This document shows, one piece after another, positions 22,618 through 37,900 of a stretch of DNA of 64,000 bases. Source of the stretch: Paragordius varius (Eukaryota > Nematomorpha). The translations under genes were made by a program, and so were the position numbers. The stretch is from the NCBI GenBank assembly GCA_964247055.1, contig OZ176059.1:3348001-3412000 (forward strand), given 5' to 3'. Within the stretch, counting starts at the first letter, position 1, and every line of letters begins with the position of its first letter. The notes below the pieces were generated by a model. The model was not told the origin of the DNA. It ran no database searches and worked only from the letters and a program-made list of their open reading frames with translations.

Positions 22618-25173
22618 GTGATTTGTAAATTTTAATTTTTTAAATTAAATTATTTATTTTTTTATTATTTTTTTTATTTTTCGAAATAGTTATTTTTTTT
22701 GTATTATAATTTTATTTTTTTAATAAAATTCAATATTTTTTTTTAATTTTTATATATAATTTATTTTTTATTAAATGTTTTATATTTTAATATTTTTTTC
22801 GATATTTGTATTTAAAATTAAATTTATTATTATAATTTTTATTTTAGTAAAAAAATTTTATTTATATGTTTTATAAAAATTATTATATCTATATTTTCTG
22901 GTTTTTAATTTTTTAATTAAAATTTTTTTATTTTTAATATAATTTATTTTTATTTATTTTTCCTAATTTTTAATTTTATTCATTATTTATTAAAAAAATT
23001 TATTTTAAATTCAAATATTGTTTTAATATTTTTTATTAAATTTAAATAAATAATTAATTAATTTTAATATTTTTTAGATTTTTCTTATTTAACTGACAAT
23101 TCAAATGATCTTGAAAAAAATCCAAAAAGTATATTTTTTTATTTAAAAAAATAACTTTTTATTAATTAAAAAATAAAATTATTTTTTAAAAATTAATTTT
23201 TTTTAATAAGATTATTATTATTTATTTTTCAAAAAAAAAATTATTTATTTTAAGATAAAAATAAATTAATTAAAATAAATAAATCTAAATATTTTTTTAA
23301 AAGTATTTAAATAAAAGAATTAATATTTTTGTTAATTTTTAAAATATATTTTATATATATTTAATATAAAAATATAATAAAAAATGTTTTAAATATATAT
23401 AATAAAAAAATTAATTTAATTATTTTTATAATTATTAATTTTTCAATGATATTTTTGCTAATTTTATTTTTAAAATTTATTATTTTTTATTCATAATAAA
23501 TAAATACCTTTTTTTATCATTTTTTAATATATTAAATTAATCAAATTTAATATAAATATATATATTTTCATTAAAAATATTTAATTAAAATAAATTTTTT
23601 AATAATAATAAATAAATTAAATTATTTTTTATATTTTATTTACAAACTTATTTTAAAAAAAGTATTATATTTTTATTTAAATATATAATTTTTAAAATCA
23701 TTTCGAAATAATTAATTTAAAAATATTAATTTATATATTTATTTTATTCTTATTTATTAAATTTAGTTAAATTAAAAATATTTTTCTTAAATATATTTAA
23801 ATAAAATTAATATTTTTTTTAAATATATTTATAAATAATATTAAATTATTTTTTTATTTTTATTAAAATATTAAAATAATTAATATTTTTTTTTTAAAAA
23901 AAATAATTTTTTAATATTTTTTAAAAAATATTTTTTTTAATATTTTTTAGTTTTTGCAAGTTCGTATGGTCGAAATGTCATTTCCATTGATCAGTAAATT
24001 ATTTATTTTAAATTTTATTTTTGTTATATTTTTTTATTTTAAAAATAAAAAAATTTAAAATATTAAAAAAAAATTAAAATAAAAAATAAATATTTTATTT
24101 TGTTTTTTTATTAAAAAAATTATATAAAAAATAAATTTATTTTAATTTTAATTTTTCAAATTTTTTTATAATTTTTAGTAGAGCTGACATCTTATTGATT
24201 CAAGAAAGGAGAATTAATTTATAAAAATAAATTATTTGATAAAAAAATTTTAAATTATTAATTTTTTTATTTTATATTAATAAAAATATTGGTTTTATTT
24301 ATTTTATTTTTTAATATATATGTTTTTATATTATTTTGAAAATAAAAAAATTTAAAAATTGTATTTTTTTGTTTTAAAAATAAAAATATTTTAAAATATT
24401 AAAAAAAATTAAAATAAAAAATAAATATTTTATTTCATTTATTTATTTGTTTAAAATATAAAAATCAATTTATTTTCTTTTAAATTTAATTTTTAATAAT
24501 TTTCTATATTTTTCCTTTAATTTTTTTAATAAAATAATTTAAAATATTACAAAATTATTTTTTTTATTTTTAAAAATAATTTTTTTTAGTAAAGCTGACA
24601 TCTTATTGGTTAAAAGGAGAATTATTGATTTAAAAAATAAATAAAATAAATTCAAAAAATTTGAAAAAAATTATTTTATTTAATTTTATATTTTTTTAAT
24701 TAAAAATAAAATTAATTATAAAAATTTTCAATCAAAATATTTATGTTTTATGTATTTATTAAATAATTTTTTATATTTAATTTTTAAAAATATTTTTTTT
24801 TCAATTTTTAAAAAAAAAATAATGAATTAATTAATATCTTTTTTCATAAAAAATAAAACAATTAATCATTATTTTTTTAAATTTTTTTTATCTTTTTATA
24901 TTAAATATAAAATTATAATTTTTAAAATAAAATATAATTTATATTTTTAATTAAAAAATTAAATATTTATTTTAATTATTTAAAAAAATATTTTTTTTAA
25001 AAAATTCAAATATTTATATATATTTTAGTAAAGCTGACATCTTATTGGTTAAAGAAAGGAGAATTAAACTAAAAAAAAATAAATTATTATAAAAAAATTT
25101 AAAATTATTAATTTTTTTATTTTATATAAATAAAAAATTTTTAAATAATTATTTATTGGTTTTATTTTTTTTA

Positions 25174-25233
<60 letters not shown>

Positions 25234-28200
25234 AAAAAAAAATTTCTATAAAAAAAATTTAGAAAAATTAACAAATATTTATTTTTTTTATTTTAGAATT
25301 AAAAATAATTTAAATATTATATATTTTTTTATTATTTATATAATAAAAATTAAAAAAATTAAATAATTAATAAAAAAATTTTCAAATTTAAAAAAAAATT
25401 AAATAAATAATTAATTTTATTTTTTATAATTTTAGTAAAGCTGACATCTTATTGATTAAAGAGGAGAATTTTTAAATTTTTTAATTTTGTTATATTTTCA
25501 TTTTTTTTCAAGTTTTAAAGAAATATTTATTTAAAAAAAAATAAATAAATTATTTTTTATTTTTTAATTAATTTAAATAAAAAATTTATAATAAAAAATT
25601 TATTTAAAATTTTATATTTATTTTTTTTAGTAAAGCTGACATCTTATTGGTCAAAGAAAGGAGAATTAATTTAAAAAATAATAATTATTTTTTTATTTTT
25701 ATTAAATAATTATTATTTTTTCAATTTTTTGTTTTTTTATTATTTTTATTTTTAATTAAAAATAACGATGAAATCATAAAAAATATTTTTTATTTTTAAA
25801 ATTAATAAAATATTTATTTTTTTAATTTTATTTTATATAAATTAAAAAATAAATATTTTTTTAATTATTAATTTTTATATAATTTTTTATTTTTTTTAGT
25901 AAAGCTGACATCTAATTGATTAAAGAGAGAAGAATCTATAAATTTATTTAATTTTTTTATTTTTTCTGAAATTTTTCATTTTTTAATTCTATTTTTTTTA
26001 ATTTTTTTATTTTTTAATTTTTTAATAAATAAAAAATTTAAATAATTATTTATTTTTATTTTTTAATTTAAAATTTAATCTAAAGGATTATAAAAATATT
26101 TCAAAAAATTAAAAATTTTAAAAATTTTAAAAAATAAATATTATTTAATTTTTTTATATTAAAAATAAAATTATAATTTTTAAAATAAAATATAATTTAT
26201 ATTTTTAATTAAAAATTATATATTTTTTTTAATTTTTTTTAAATTTTTTCATTTTGTATTTTTTTTATTTTTTTTAAGTTTTAAATATTTTTTAATTATT
26301 TTAAATTTCTTAAATATTTTTTATAAAAAATAAATATTTAAAAATTTTTTTTTAAAAAAAATTATATTTTTAATTTTTAGTAAAGCTGACATCTTATTGG
26401 TTAAAGAAAGAAGAATTAAACCGGAATTTGTCATTCCAGATGATTTAATTGAAAATCCAAATCCGCAAATCGATTTTCCTGGAAATTTTGTAATTTTTTT
26501 TATAAATTTATAAAAAATTTAATATATTTTAAAATTGAAATTAATTATTTTTATAAAAAAAATAATATTTTCATTATTTTTTATTAAAATTAAAAAAAAT
26601 AAATAAAAAACAAAAAAAAACAAAAAAAATAAAAAAAATTGAAAATCCAAATCCGCTAATTAATTTTCCTGGAAATTTTTTAAAGATTTTTTATTTTTTA
26701 AAAAAATAAAAATTTATATTTTATTAAAATAATATTTTTTTCAAAAAAATAAAAAAAAATATATTTTTTTCAAAAAAATAATAATTTTCGTTAATTTTTA
26801 TTTAAATTAAAAAAATTTTTTAAAAAAAAACCAAAAAAATAAAACAAATAAAAATCAAAAAAAATGAAAAATTAAAAACAAAAATAATTAATAAAATTAA
26901 AAAAATTTATTTTTTATAAATTTTAATAGAATTAATTAATTTTAAATAAAAATTATTTAAAATTAAAATTTATGAAAAATAAATATTATCAAAAAAAATA
27001 AAAAAAATTAAAAATCAAATTGAAAATCCAAATCCGCAAATTAATTTTCCAGGAAATTTTGTAATTTTTTTTTATTTTTTAAAAAATTAAAAATTTAATT
27101 TTTCTAAAATTAATTTTTAATTTCAAATTTATTATAAAATTAAGAAAAATTAAAAAAAAGGAAAAAAATAAAAAAAATAAAAAAAAATCAAAAAACTAAA
27201 ATAAAATATTTAAAAAAAATTAAAAAATTTTTTTTATAAATTATAATCGAATTAAAAAATTTAAAAAAAATTAAAAATTTTTTTTTATAAATTTTAATCG
27301 AATTAATTAATTTTAATTAAAAATGATTATTTTAAATTAAAATTTTTGAATATTAAAAAAAATAAAAAAAAAATAAAAAATAACAAAAAATCAAAAAAAA
27401 TTTAAAATAAATTGAAAATCCAAATCCGCAAATTGATTTTCCTGGAAATTTTGTAATTTTTATTCGTTTTTTAAAATTAATTTTTATTTTTGAATAAAAT
27501 AATTTAATTTTTATAAAAATATATAATTTAATTTTTATTTTATAAAAATATATATTTATTAGTTTTATAAAAAATAATTATTTTGATTAATTTTTATAAA
27601 AATTAAATAAAAAACGAAAAAAAAATCCATAAATAATAATATAAAATATTAAAATAGTAAAAATTTTATAAAAAATCAATTAATTTTATAAAAAAACAAA
27701 ATATTATATTTATATTAATTTTTTTATATAAAAATAAAAAAAAAACGAAAAAATTGTAAATCCAAATCCGCGATTTTCCTGGAAATTTTGTAATTTTTTT
27801 TATAAATTTATAAAAAATATTAATATTTTTTAAAAAAATAATATTTTTTAAATTAAAATTAATTATTTTTATAAAAAAGTATTATTTTCATTATTTTTTA
27901 TTAAAATTAAAAAAAGTATTAAAAAAAACGAAAAAAAATTTCAAAAATTTCAAAAATAATCCTATTAAATATTTAAATAGTAAAAATTTTATAAAAAATT
28001 AATTAATTTTATAAAAAAAATAAATTATTATATTTATATTAATTTTTTATAAAAAAATTAAAAAAAAATAAAAAATTAAAAAATAAATTTTTTTATATAA
28101 ATTTTAATAGAATTAATTAATTTTAAATAATTTATTTAATTTTTTTTTCAAATTTATCTTAATTTTATTATTTTTTTATAATTATTTACTATTTTTTTAA

Positions 28201-31200
28201 CATTTTTAAATTAAAAAATAAAAAATTATAATTTTTTATATTTATTTTTTAAATAACTTATTTTAGAAAGAAAAATTTTTAATTTGATTATTTTGTTATT
28301 TTTTTGATTTTTTAATAATTTTTAATAAATTTTATTTTTTAGAAAATAAAAAAAAAGCTATAAATTTTATATATATATATAATTTATTTTTAGAAAAAAT
28401 AAAAGTAAATAAAATAAAATAAATTTAAATATTTTTTAAAATATTTATAAATTTAAATAATAAATAATATTTTTATTTAATTTTTATTTTTTTTTATTAA
28501 TTAAATTTTTTAGAGAAAACAAGAATTAATTTTCAGTCAAACCCAAAAACCAGATTTTTCCAGAAAAAACCGAACAGAAAAAAGTGAAAATCAGCTGATC
28601 GGGTCAGCTGGTGCTTCCCATCAAATTATTGTAAAATATTTTTTTAAATATTAATATTTTAATTTATTAAAAAAATATTATTTTATTTAAAAAATAAATT
28701 TATTTAAAAAATAATTTTAAAATATCTTATTATTTTATTTAAATTCATTAGAAATATTAAAATTAAATAAATATTTTTTTAAAATTGATTGTATTGTAAA
28801 ATATTTAATTTTATTTTTTTATTTTGATAATTTTATTTTTATTAATTTTATTTAATAATTTTATATTAATTTATTGAAAATATTTAAAAAAATATACTAT
28901 AAATATGTATTTTATTAAAAAATAAATTAATTATTTTGAAAATTGTATTTAAAATAAATTAATTTATTTTTAATTTTAGATTAAAATAAAATAAATAATT
29001 TTTATTATTTTATTTAATAATATTTTTTAAAAAAAATTAAAATTAAATATAATATATTTTCATTAAAAATATTATATTTATTTTATTTTTATTTATATTT
29101 TAAAAAAAATTATAAATAATCATTTTTTTATTTTTATTTATAAATATTAATTTTATTTAATAATTTTATTTTTCATTTATTTTTATTTACAAATATCAAT
29201 TTATGAAAAAATTAATTTTTTAATTATAAAAAAAATATTTTTTTTGGAAACAAAAAATATTATTATTTATTATTTTACTAAAATTTTAAAATAATATATT
29301 TTTACTTAAAAATAAATTATAAATTATTTTAAAATATTTATTATATTTAATATAAAAAAAATTGATTATTATTTCTTCTCAAAGAATTATATTTTTAAAA
29401 ATAAATATTATATTTTTATTATTCAATAATCTTATTTTTTATAAAATAAATTAGAAAAAAAATATTTTTTAATAGAAATATTATTTTTAATAAATATTTT
29501 TATTAAAAAATATTATTATGAAAATATATGTATTAATTTTAATAATTTTTTTTTTTATTTAAAAAAAAATTAAAAAATTAAATTTTAAAATAAAAATATT
29601 TATAAAAATATTATATTTTAAATATATAATGAGTTTAAAACATATATTTTGGAAATAAAAAATATTAATTTTATTAAATAAAAGATAATTATATTTTAAA
29701 AATTTATAACCAAATAAATATTTTATAGTAAAATAATTTTTTTTTAAAATTAAAATAATTAAATTTTTATATAATTTGAAAAAAATATTATTTTTATATT
29801 TAAATTTTTTTAATTTTTTAAAAATAATATTTATAAAAAAATATTATTTTAATTGAAAATATATTATAATTATTATTTTTTTATATTTATTTAAAAATAT
29901 TATTTTTATTTCAAATATATTATTATTTTTTATTTTTTAATATTTTTAATTATTTTTAATTTCAAAGTCACCAATCAAAAAGCAGAATTCTTCCCACGTG
30001 ACAGGAATTGGAAAAATTGATAAAAATGGTTTTATTATTTTTATTTTCTTAAATAAAAAACATTTAAAAAATTATTTTATTTAATTTAATAAAAAATATT
30101 TTTAATTTTTATATATTTTTTTTATTTAAAAAAATATATTTAAAAATTATTATATATATTTTAAAATAAATATTTTTAAATTATAATATTTTTTTAATTA
30201 TTAAAAATAATTAATTTTTTAAATTTCTTTAAATATTTTTTCATTTTAGTAATTTATTTTTTAAAATATTTTTTTTATAATTTATTTTAATTTAATTATA
30301 AAAATTAAAATATTTTTAAATAAAATATTTTTTAAATAATTTTTTGAATAAGTTAAGTTAAACATTTTTTAATTTTTGAAAATTTTTAAAAATATATATT
30401 TAAAATTAAAATTTTTTTTTAAAATTAAATAATTTTATTATTTATTATTTTTTTAATTTCGTAAAAAATATATATTTAAATATATTTAAACAAAAATTTT
30501 TAAATAATTTAAAAAAATTTAAAAAATATTAATTATTTTTTTTATTTTTTTTTTTTAATTTTATTTTTAAAAAAGAACATTAATTATATTTAATTAAAAT
30601 AATTATTTTAATATTGAAATTAATAAATTTTTTTAATCTTTTTTTTAATTTAAATATTTATTATTTAATAATTTAATTATTTATAAAAAAATATTTGAAA
30701 TATATTAGTAAAAAAAAATATTATTTAGATTATTAAAAATAATTATATAATTTTTTGATTAATATAATTTAATTATTTTATTAATTCTTAAAAATAATTT
30801 TTTTTATAAAAATATATTTTTTAGATCAATCTCCAGGATATTTCGGAAATGATGGATTTTTATTTCATTCTGCAGTAAAAAATTATTTTTTTATTTTTTT
30901 ATTATATTTTAAATTTTATTTATAATTTTTTAATTTTTATAAACAATATTAAAATAAATTACAAAAAATATTAAAATAAATTGAAAAAATAATTTATTTG
31001 TATTTTTTCTTTTAAAATATATAAATTAAAATAAATAAAAAAATATATTATTTAATTTTTTATAATTTTAAATTTTATAAAAATATATTTTATTGTAAAA
31101 ATTATTAGAAAAAATTAAAAAAAAATCTAATTATATTTTTATTAATTTTTTATAATTCTTTATTTTTTTATTTCTGTAAAAATATAATTTTAATTTTTAT

Positions 31201-34200
31201 CCAAAATATTTATAATAACTTTTTTTATTAATTTTTTATATTTTTTTCTCTAAATTTTTTATTCTTGAATTATATTTTATTTAATTTTTAATATAAAAAA
31301 TAAATTTAATATTAATAATTTTATATAATTTAATTATGAAAAAATTCTTATAAAAAAGATATATAAAAATAATTAAAAAGAAATAATTAACTTTTTTAAA
31401 AAATAACATTTTTATGTTTTTTTTATTTTTATTTAAAAAAAATACTTTTTTAATTATTTTTATAGTTTTCCCAATATGAACCACAACAGCTGATTTATTA
31501 AAATAAATTTTTAAAAATATATATAATATTTAAATAGTTTTAATATAAATTTTTTTAAAAAATATACAATTAATTTTTTATTAAAAAAAAATAAATATTA
31601 TATTTAAAAAATTTATTTTTCATAAAACATTTTTGAAATATTTTTTATAATTTTATTTTTTAAAAATTATTTTTTTCAAATATTAAATAAAAAACTTATT
31701 TTTTGTTAAATTTTATTAAAAATATATTTTTATTATAAAATATTTTATTTAAATAGTTTTCTTATTAAACAACAACAGCTGATAATAAATAATTTTATAA
31801 AATAAATATTATAATTTAAGGTATTTTTAATATTAAGTTTTTATATTTTATTTATAAAAATATATTTAAAAAAATTATTTTTTAAATTTTTTTATAAATT
31901 TTATTGAAAATATATTTAATTTTAAAAAATTATTATTTTTAATTTTTTTTTAAAAAATTATTATTTTTAATTTTTTTTTAAAAAATCTAATTAAATTTTA
32001 ATTTTTTTATAATATTTTTAATTAAATATTTTTAAATTATAATTTTTTATAATATTTTAAATTAATTAATTTATTTTAAAATTTTTATAAAAAGATATTT
32101 TTTTATAAAATATTTTTATTTTAATTAAATAGTATTCTCATTATGAAACAACAACAGCTGATTTTTAATAAAAATAAATATTATAATTTAAGGTATTTTT
32201 AGTATTAAATAATATTTTATATATTTAATAAAATAATTATTTTAAATTATTTTTATAAAAAATTATTTTTTATTAAATTATTTTTTTATTAAAATATTAC
32301 TTTTAAAAAAAATATTTCCTAAAATTCATTTTTAAAATAATTTTCTTTCGTAAAAAAACTACAGCTGATTTTTTTTAAAAAAAAATATATTTTTTAGTTT
32401 TTTTAAAAAAATATTAACTAAAAATATTTTTTTTATAAATATTTTTTTTATAAAATTTTATTTTTATAGTTTTCCCATTATGAAACAACAACAGCTGATA
32501 TTTATGGATCAGGTGATTCCAATCTTTACCGAATCGATAAAAGTGCTCATCAGCAGATTTCTAATCTAGAAAAATCTCAGAAAAAGTTATTTTATTTAAT
32601 TTTTTTTAAAAATTTTTAAAATTTAAAAAAATAATTATAATAAAAAAAATTAATTAATATAATTTATTTTTATATTGTTAATATATATATTAATAAAAAA
32701 ATAATTTAATATATATTTTCATATAAAAATAAAAAAATTAAAAAAGTAAAATAAATTAATTATTATAATTTGATTTATTTTTTCTGTTTAAAAATATATA
32801 AAATATATTTATAATTTTAAATAATAAAATTATTAATAAAAAAATAATATAATAGTTAATATATTTTTATATAAAAATAAAAAATAAAAATATAAAAAAA
32901 AGTGCTCATCAGCAGATTTCTAATTTGGAAAAATCTCAGAAAAAGTAATTTTTTTATTTTTTTTGAAAAAAATTATTTTTTCTAAATTCATTTAATTTTT
33001 ATTTTTTTATTTTTCAGAAAAAATTATTTTTCATATTTATATGATAATATTAAATTACATAAAAATTATTTATAATTAAAATACAATAAAAAATTATAAT
33101 CAAAATATAAGGAATTAAAAAAATAAAAAATAAAATTTAAAAAAAATTAAAAAATAATAATATCAGCTGTTTTTTAATAAAAATTATTATTTTTTAGCAT
33201 TTCTGTAAAAATAATTCCTGGGATTTTCATTTTTATTATTTTGTATATTTTTTGTTTTGTTAATTTAATAATTTTTTAATAAAAATTAGAAAAATTAAAA
33301 AAATTAAAAAATAAAAAAATAAAAATTAAAAAAAATTAAATAATTAAATAATTTTAAATCTATTAATCATCAGCTGATTTTTAAATAAACATTTAATATC
33401 AGTTGATTTTGTAATTTTAGCATTTCTGTAAAAATAATTCCTGGGATTATTTTTAATTTTTTATATAAAAAATATTATTTTAAATATTTTTTGTTATTTT
33501 TAGATAATTTAAGAATTTTTAAAATAAAAATAAATAACAATATATATATAAAAAAAATTAAAATAATTAAAAAATATTAAAATTAAAAAAATTAGAATAT
33601 TTTAAACAAAAATAAAATAAATTTTACCAAAACAAAAAGGTACTCAACAGCTGATATTTTAATAATTTTTTTTTTATTTTTAGCATTTCAGTAAAAATAA
33701 TTCCTGGGATTATTATTATTTTTTATTTTATTATAGTTTATTTTTTTATTTTTTTTTGTTAATTTAATAAATTGATTAAAAAAAATCAAAAAAATAAAAA
33801 TTAAAAAAATTTAAAAGAAATAAATAATAAAAAATAAAAATTTAATAAAAAAAATATATAAAAATTTGAAAAAAATAAAAAAATAATTTTTTTTATTATT
33901 TTTTAGTTATTTTAAATACAAAAAAAATTTAAAAATCAAAAAAAAAATTTAAATATTATTTATTTGATAATTAAAAAAATAAAAATTTAATATCAGCTGA
34001 TTTTATATTTTTAGCATTTCTATAAAAATAATTCCTGGGAAATAAAAAATCAAAAAAAAATTAAAAAATTTAATAAAATATTTAATATAATAAAAAATTA
34101 AAAAAAAATAAAACTTTAACATCAGCTGATTTTATATATTTAGTATATCTGTAAAAACAATTCCTGGTTTTTATTTTTATTTTATTAAAAATAAAAAAAA

Positions 34201-34588
34201 TAAATTAAAAATAAAAATAATTAAATAATTTTAAAATTAAAAAAAAATATTTTTATTTTTTATTATTCAATTTTTTTAAAAAAATATTTAATAAAAATAA
34301 AATTTAAAAAATTTAAATAAATTTAAAAAAAATTAAAAAATAATAATATCAGCTGTTTTTTAATTAAAAATTTTTATATTTTAGCATTTCAGTAAAAATA
34401 ATTCCTGGGATTTTCGTAAATCATTCTCAAGACGTTTATGGCATTGATGGAAGGAGAAGGCTGGATCAGCTGTTTCCATCAGCTGATTCTGAAAAAGTTT
34501 TATCATATGTGAACCGAACATCTAAAAGTAAGTGAAACAGCTGATATTTTAAAAAAATATTTTGGATATTTTTAAAAAAATTTGAAGC

Positions 34589-34632
<44 letters not shown>

Positions 34633-34966
34633 TAATTATATATTTTTTCATTTTTGTTAAATATATAAATAATTTTTTTAAAATTTTATAAAAATGTTAT
34701 TTATGTTAACCGAATATTAGTATGCAATACAACTGATACTATAAAATTTATTTTAAAAATAATTTTTGGTTTTAAAAATAATTTTAAGCAATCATAAATA
34801 TATTGATTAATATATAAATAATTTTGATTTTGATTTTTTTTTCGATGAAAAAATATTTTTTTATAAAAATTTATAATTTTCACTTGTTAACCGAACATCA
34901 AAAAGTAACTAAAAACAGCTGATATTTATTATAAATTTTATTTTAAATAAGTTTTTTAATATTTCA

Positions 34967-34999
<33 letters not shown>

Positions 35000-37900
35000 T
35001 TTTAATTTTGATTTTAATTTGTTTAAAAAAAAATAATTTAATAAAAAAATTTATATATATCTCATCTGAACCGAACATCAAAAAGTAACCGAACGAAACA
35101 GATGATGTTTGGAAAATATATAAATATTTTTTAAATATTATAATAATATATTTTAAAGCAATAATAAATATTTATATTTTGTTTATATTTCTAAATTGGT
35201 TAATATATAAATATATTTATTTTGATTTTTTATAGAAAAAATATTTTTTAAAAAAATTTTTTATTTCTTACATGTAAACCGAATTATGAAAAGTAAACAA
35301 AACAGCTGATTTTATAAAATATTTTTTAGAATAATTTAAATAAAATAAATTAAATCAATATTTTGAGTTAATATTTAAATATATTTTATCAATTTTTTAA
35401 GGGGAAAAGTTTAATTTTTTTAAATATATATATATATATATATATATATTCATATGTAAACAAAGATTAAATAATAAACGAAACAGCTGATATAATCCAA
35501 TTTTTGAAAATTTGTAGAAAAATTAAATAAAAAAATAATATTTAATTTTATATTTCAAAGTTAGAGTTAATATTTTAGTATTTTATAATTTATTTTTTTA
35601 ATAAAAGCATTAATTTTTTTTAAAAAATTTATATATCTATGTCATATGTAAACCCAATTAAAAAAATAAACACTGTTTATAAAAAATTTATTTTATTATT
35701 TTAATTTTTAAATTTATTATTAAATTAATAATTTTGAAAAAAAATTTTCTATAAAAGTTATTAAATTATAAATATTATTTTATTTTATTTTTTATTAATG
35801 ATATCTTAATTAAAAAAAAACACTATTTTATATTTTATTTAAATTATTTTATATGAAAAATTTATTTTTTAAAAATTATTTTAAATTAATTATAATATTT
35901 TAACCTTATTTTTTATAATAATTAAATTTATTTTTATAAGAGACATAAAATAAAATATATATTTATTACTAAATTGATAATATTTAAAAAAATGTTATTA
36001 ATAATATTATTAATATTTAAAATTATTATGAAATAATATTTAAATTATTTTTTTTTTAATTTTTTTTAATATTTTAAAATTATTTTATTTTTAAATAAAT
36101 TTTTAAAACAGCTGGAAATAATTCTGAGATGATTGGAGATTATGATATAATTGATAAATTCAATGAAGTCGAAACAGCTGTTCCCATCTTTATTGAACGA
36201 ACTGAGAAAGGTTTAATTTAAAAAAAAATAAAATTTAATTTTTTATTAGTTTTTTTATAATTTAATATTTTTTATATAAATTATCATTTAGTTTTATTTA
36301 TTAATTAATTATATATAAATTTATTGATTTATTTATTAATTTAATTTTTATTTTATTTAAATTTTTTATATAAAGTAAAGTTTTATAATTTTATTTATTA
36401 AAATTTTAATTATATATATATATATTTAATTTAAATTTTATATTATTATTTTTTATAATTTAATTTTTTTATAATTTTATTACTATTAAATAATAATTAT
36501 TTAATTAATTTTTTTTGATTTTTTTTATATTGTTTATATAAACTATTTAATAATTTAAATATTTTATTTATTAAAATTTTAATTATATATATATTTATTA
36601 ATTTAAATATTTTATTATTATTTTTTATAATATAAAATTTTAGTATTTTAAATATTTAATAATAATTATTTAATTATTTTTTCAAATTTTTTTAATAATT
36701 TATATTTTTAAATAAATTAAAATCTATTAATTTTCTATTTAATTAGATTAAAATATTTTTATTTTTATATTATAAATTCAATAATTAATAATTTTATTTT
36801 TATAAAAAATTTTAAATATTAATTATAAATTTATTTTTATACTATTATTTTGATTTGATTTATAATAAAATACTTTTTTGTATAATAAATTTAAATTTTT
36901 CTAATTTTATATTATAAATAATTTTAATCATTATATAATTTAAAATTATTATAATAGTAATTTTTTTTAAATAATTAATATATTATTTATTATATTTTAA
37001 AACAGCTGATAATCAGGTGATCGGCGAAAATAACATAGTTGACTTAACTGGAAAAGGTTATTAATACAATTTAATTTAATAATTATTATCAAAATTTTTA
37101 AAATAAAAAATATTATTAAAAATTAAAAATATTTAAAAAAAATTAAAAAATTATAAATTATAAATAAAATTTTAATATATTTGTTAAATTATTTTTTATT
37201 TTAGCAAAATTTAAATAATACAGTATTAGTATTTTATTATCATATTTATATATTTTATATTAAAGTTTTTTGATTTTTTATTAAATTTTTTTTTAAATAA
37301 AATTCAATATTAATTAATTATATTTAAATAATAATATAATTATTATAATAAATAAAATCTTTTATTAAATTAATTAATTTATTTTGATTCATTTAAAATA
37401 TATGTTTTTTATTTAATTTATATTTTTTATTTTTGAAATTTTATTTTATATTTATAAATTTTAATATTATTATATATAATGAAAAACTAAAATATATTAA
37501 ATAATTTTAATAAAAACATTAATTAATTAATTTTATTTAATAATTATTAATAAATATATTATTTTTTATATTTTAATAAATATATTATTTTTGATAAATT
37601 TTATAATAAATTTAATTTTTATTATTATTATTTTTTTTTAATCAGCTGAGCAGAATTTAATTAGTGGAGGGAAACATATGGAAATACAAACAGAAAAAAG
37701 TATTTTTAATTTTTATTATTAATTTTTAATTTTTTAATTTTTATTTTTTTTTTGTTTTTTTAATATATTTTTTATTTTTTTTTAATTTATTGATTTTTAA
37801 ATTTTTTTGATTCGTTTATATTTTTTTTTTCAAGTTTTTATTTTTTTGATTAATTTTTTTATATAAATTTATTTTAAAATAATCAATATTATTTAATTTT

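Noticed and set aside
31281..34883. Minus-strand open frames at 31281-31484 and 34701-34883.
   Set aside because: They lie in introns and consist of A/T-coded Lys/Ile/Phe/Asn. They cross echo copies of + strand exons.
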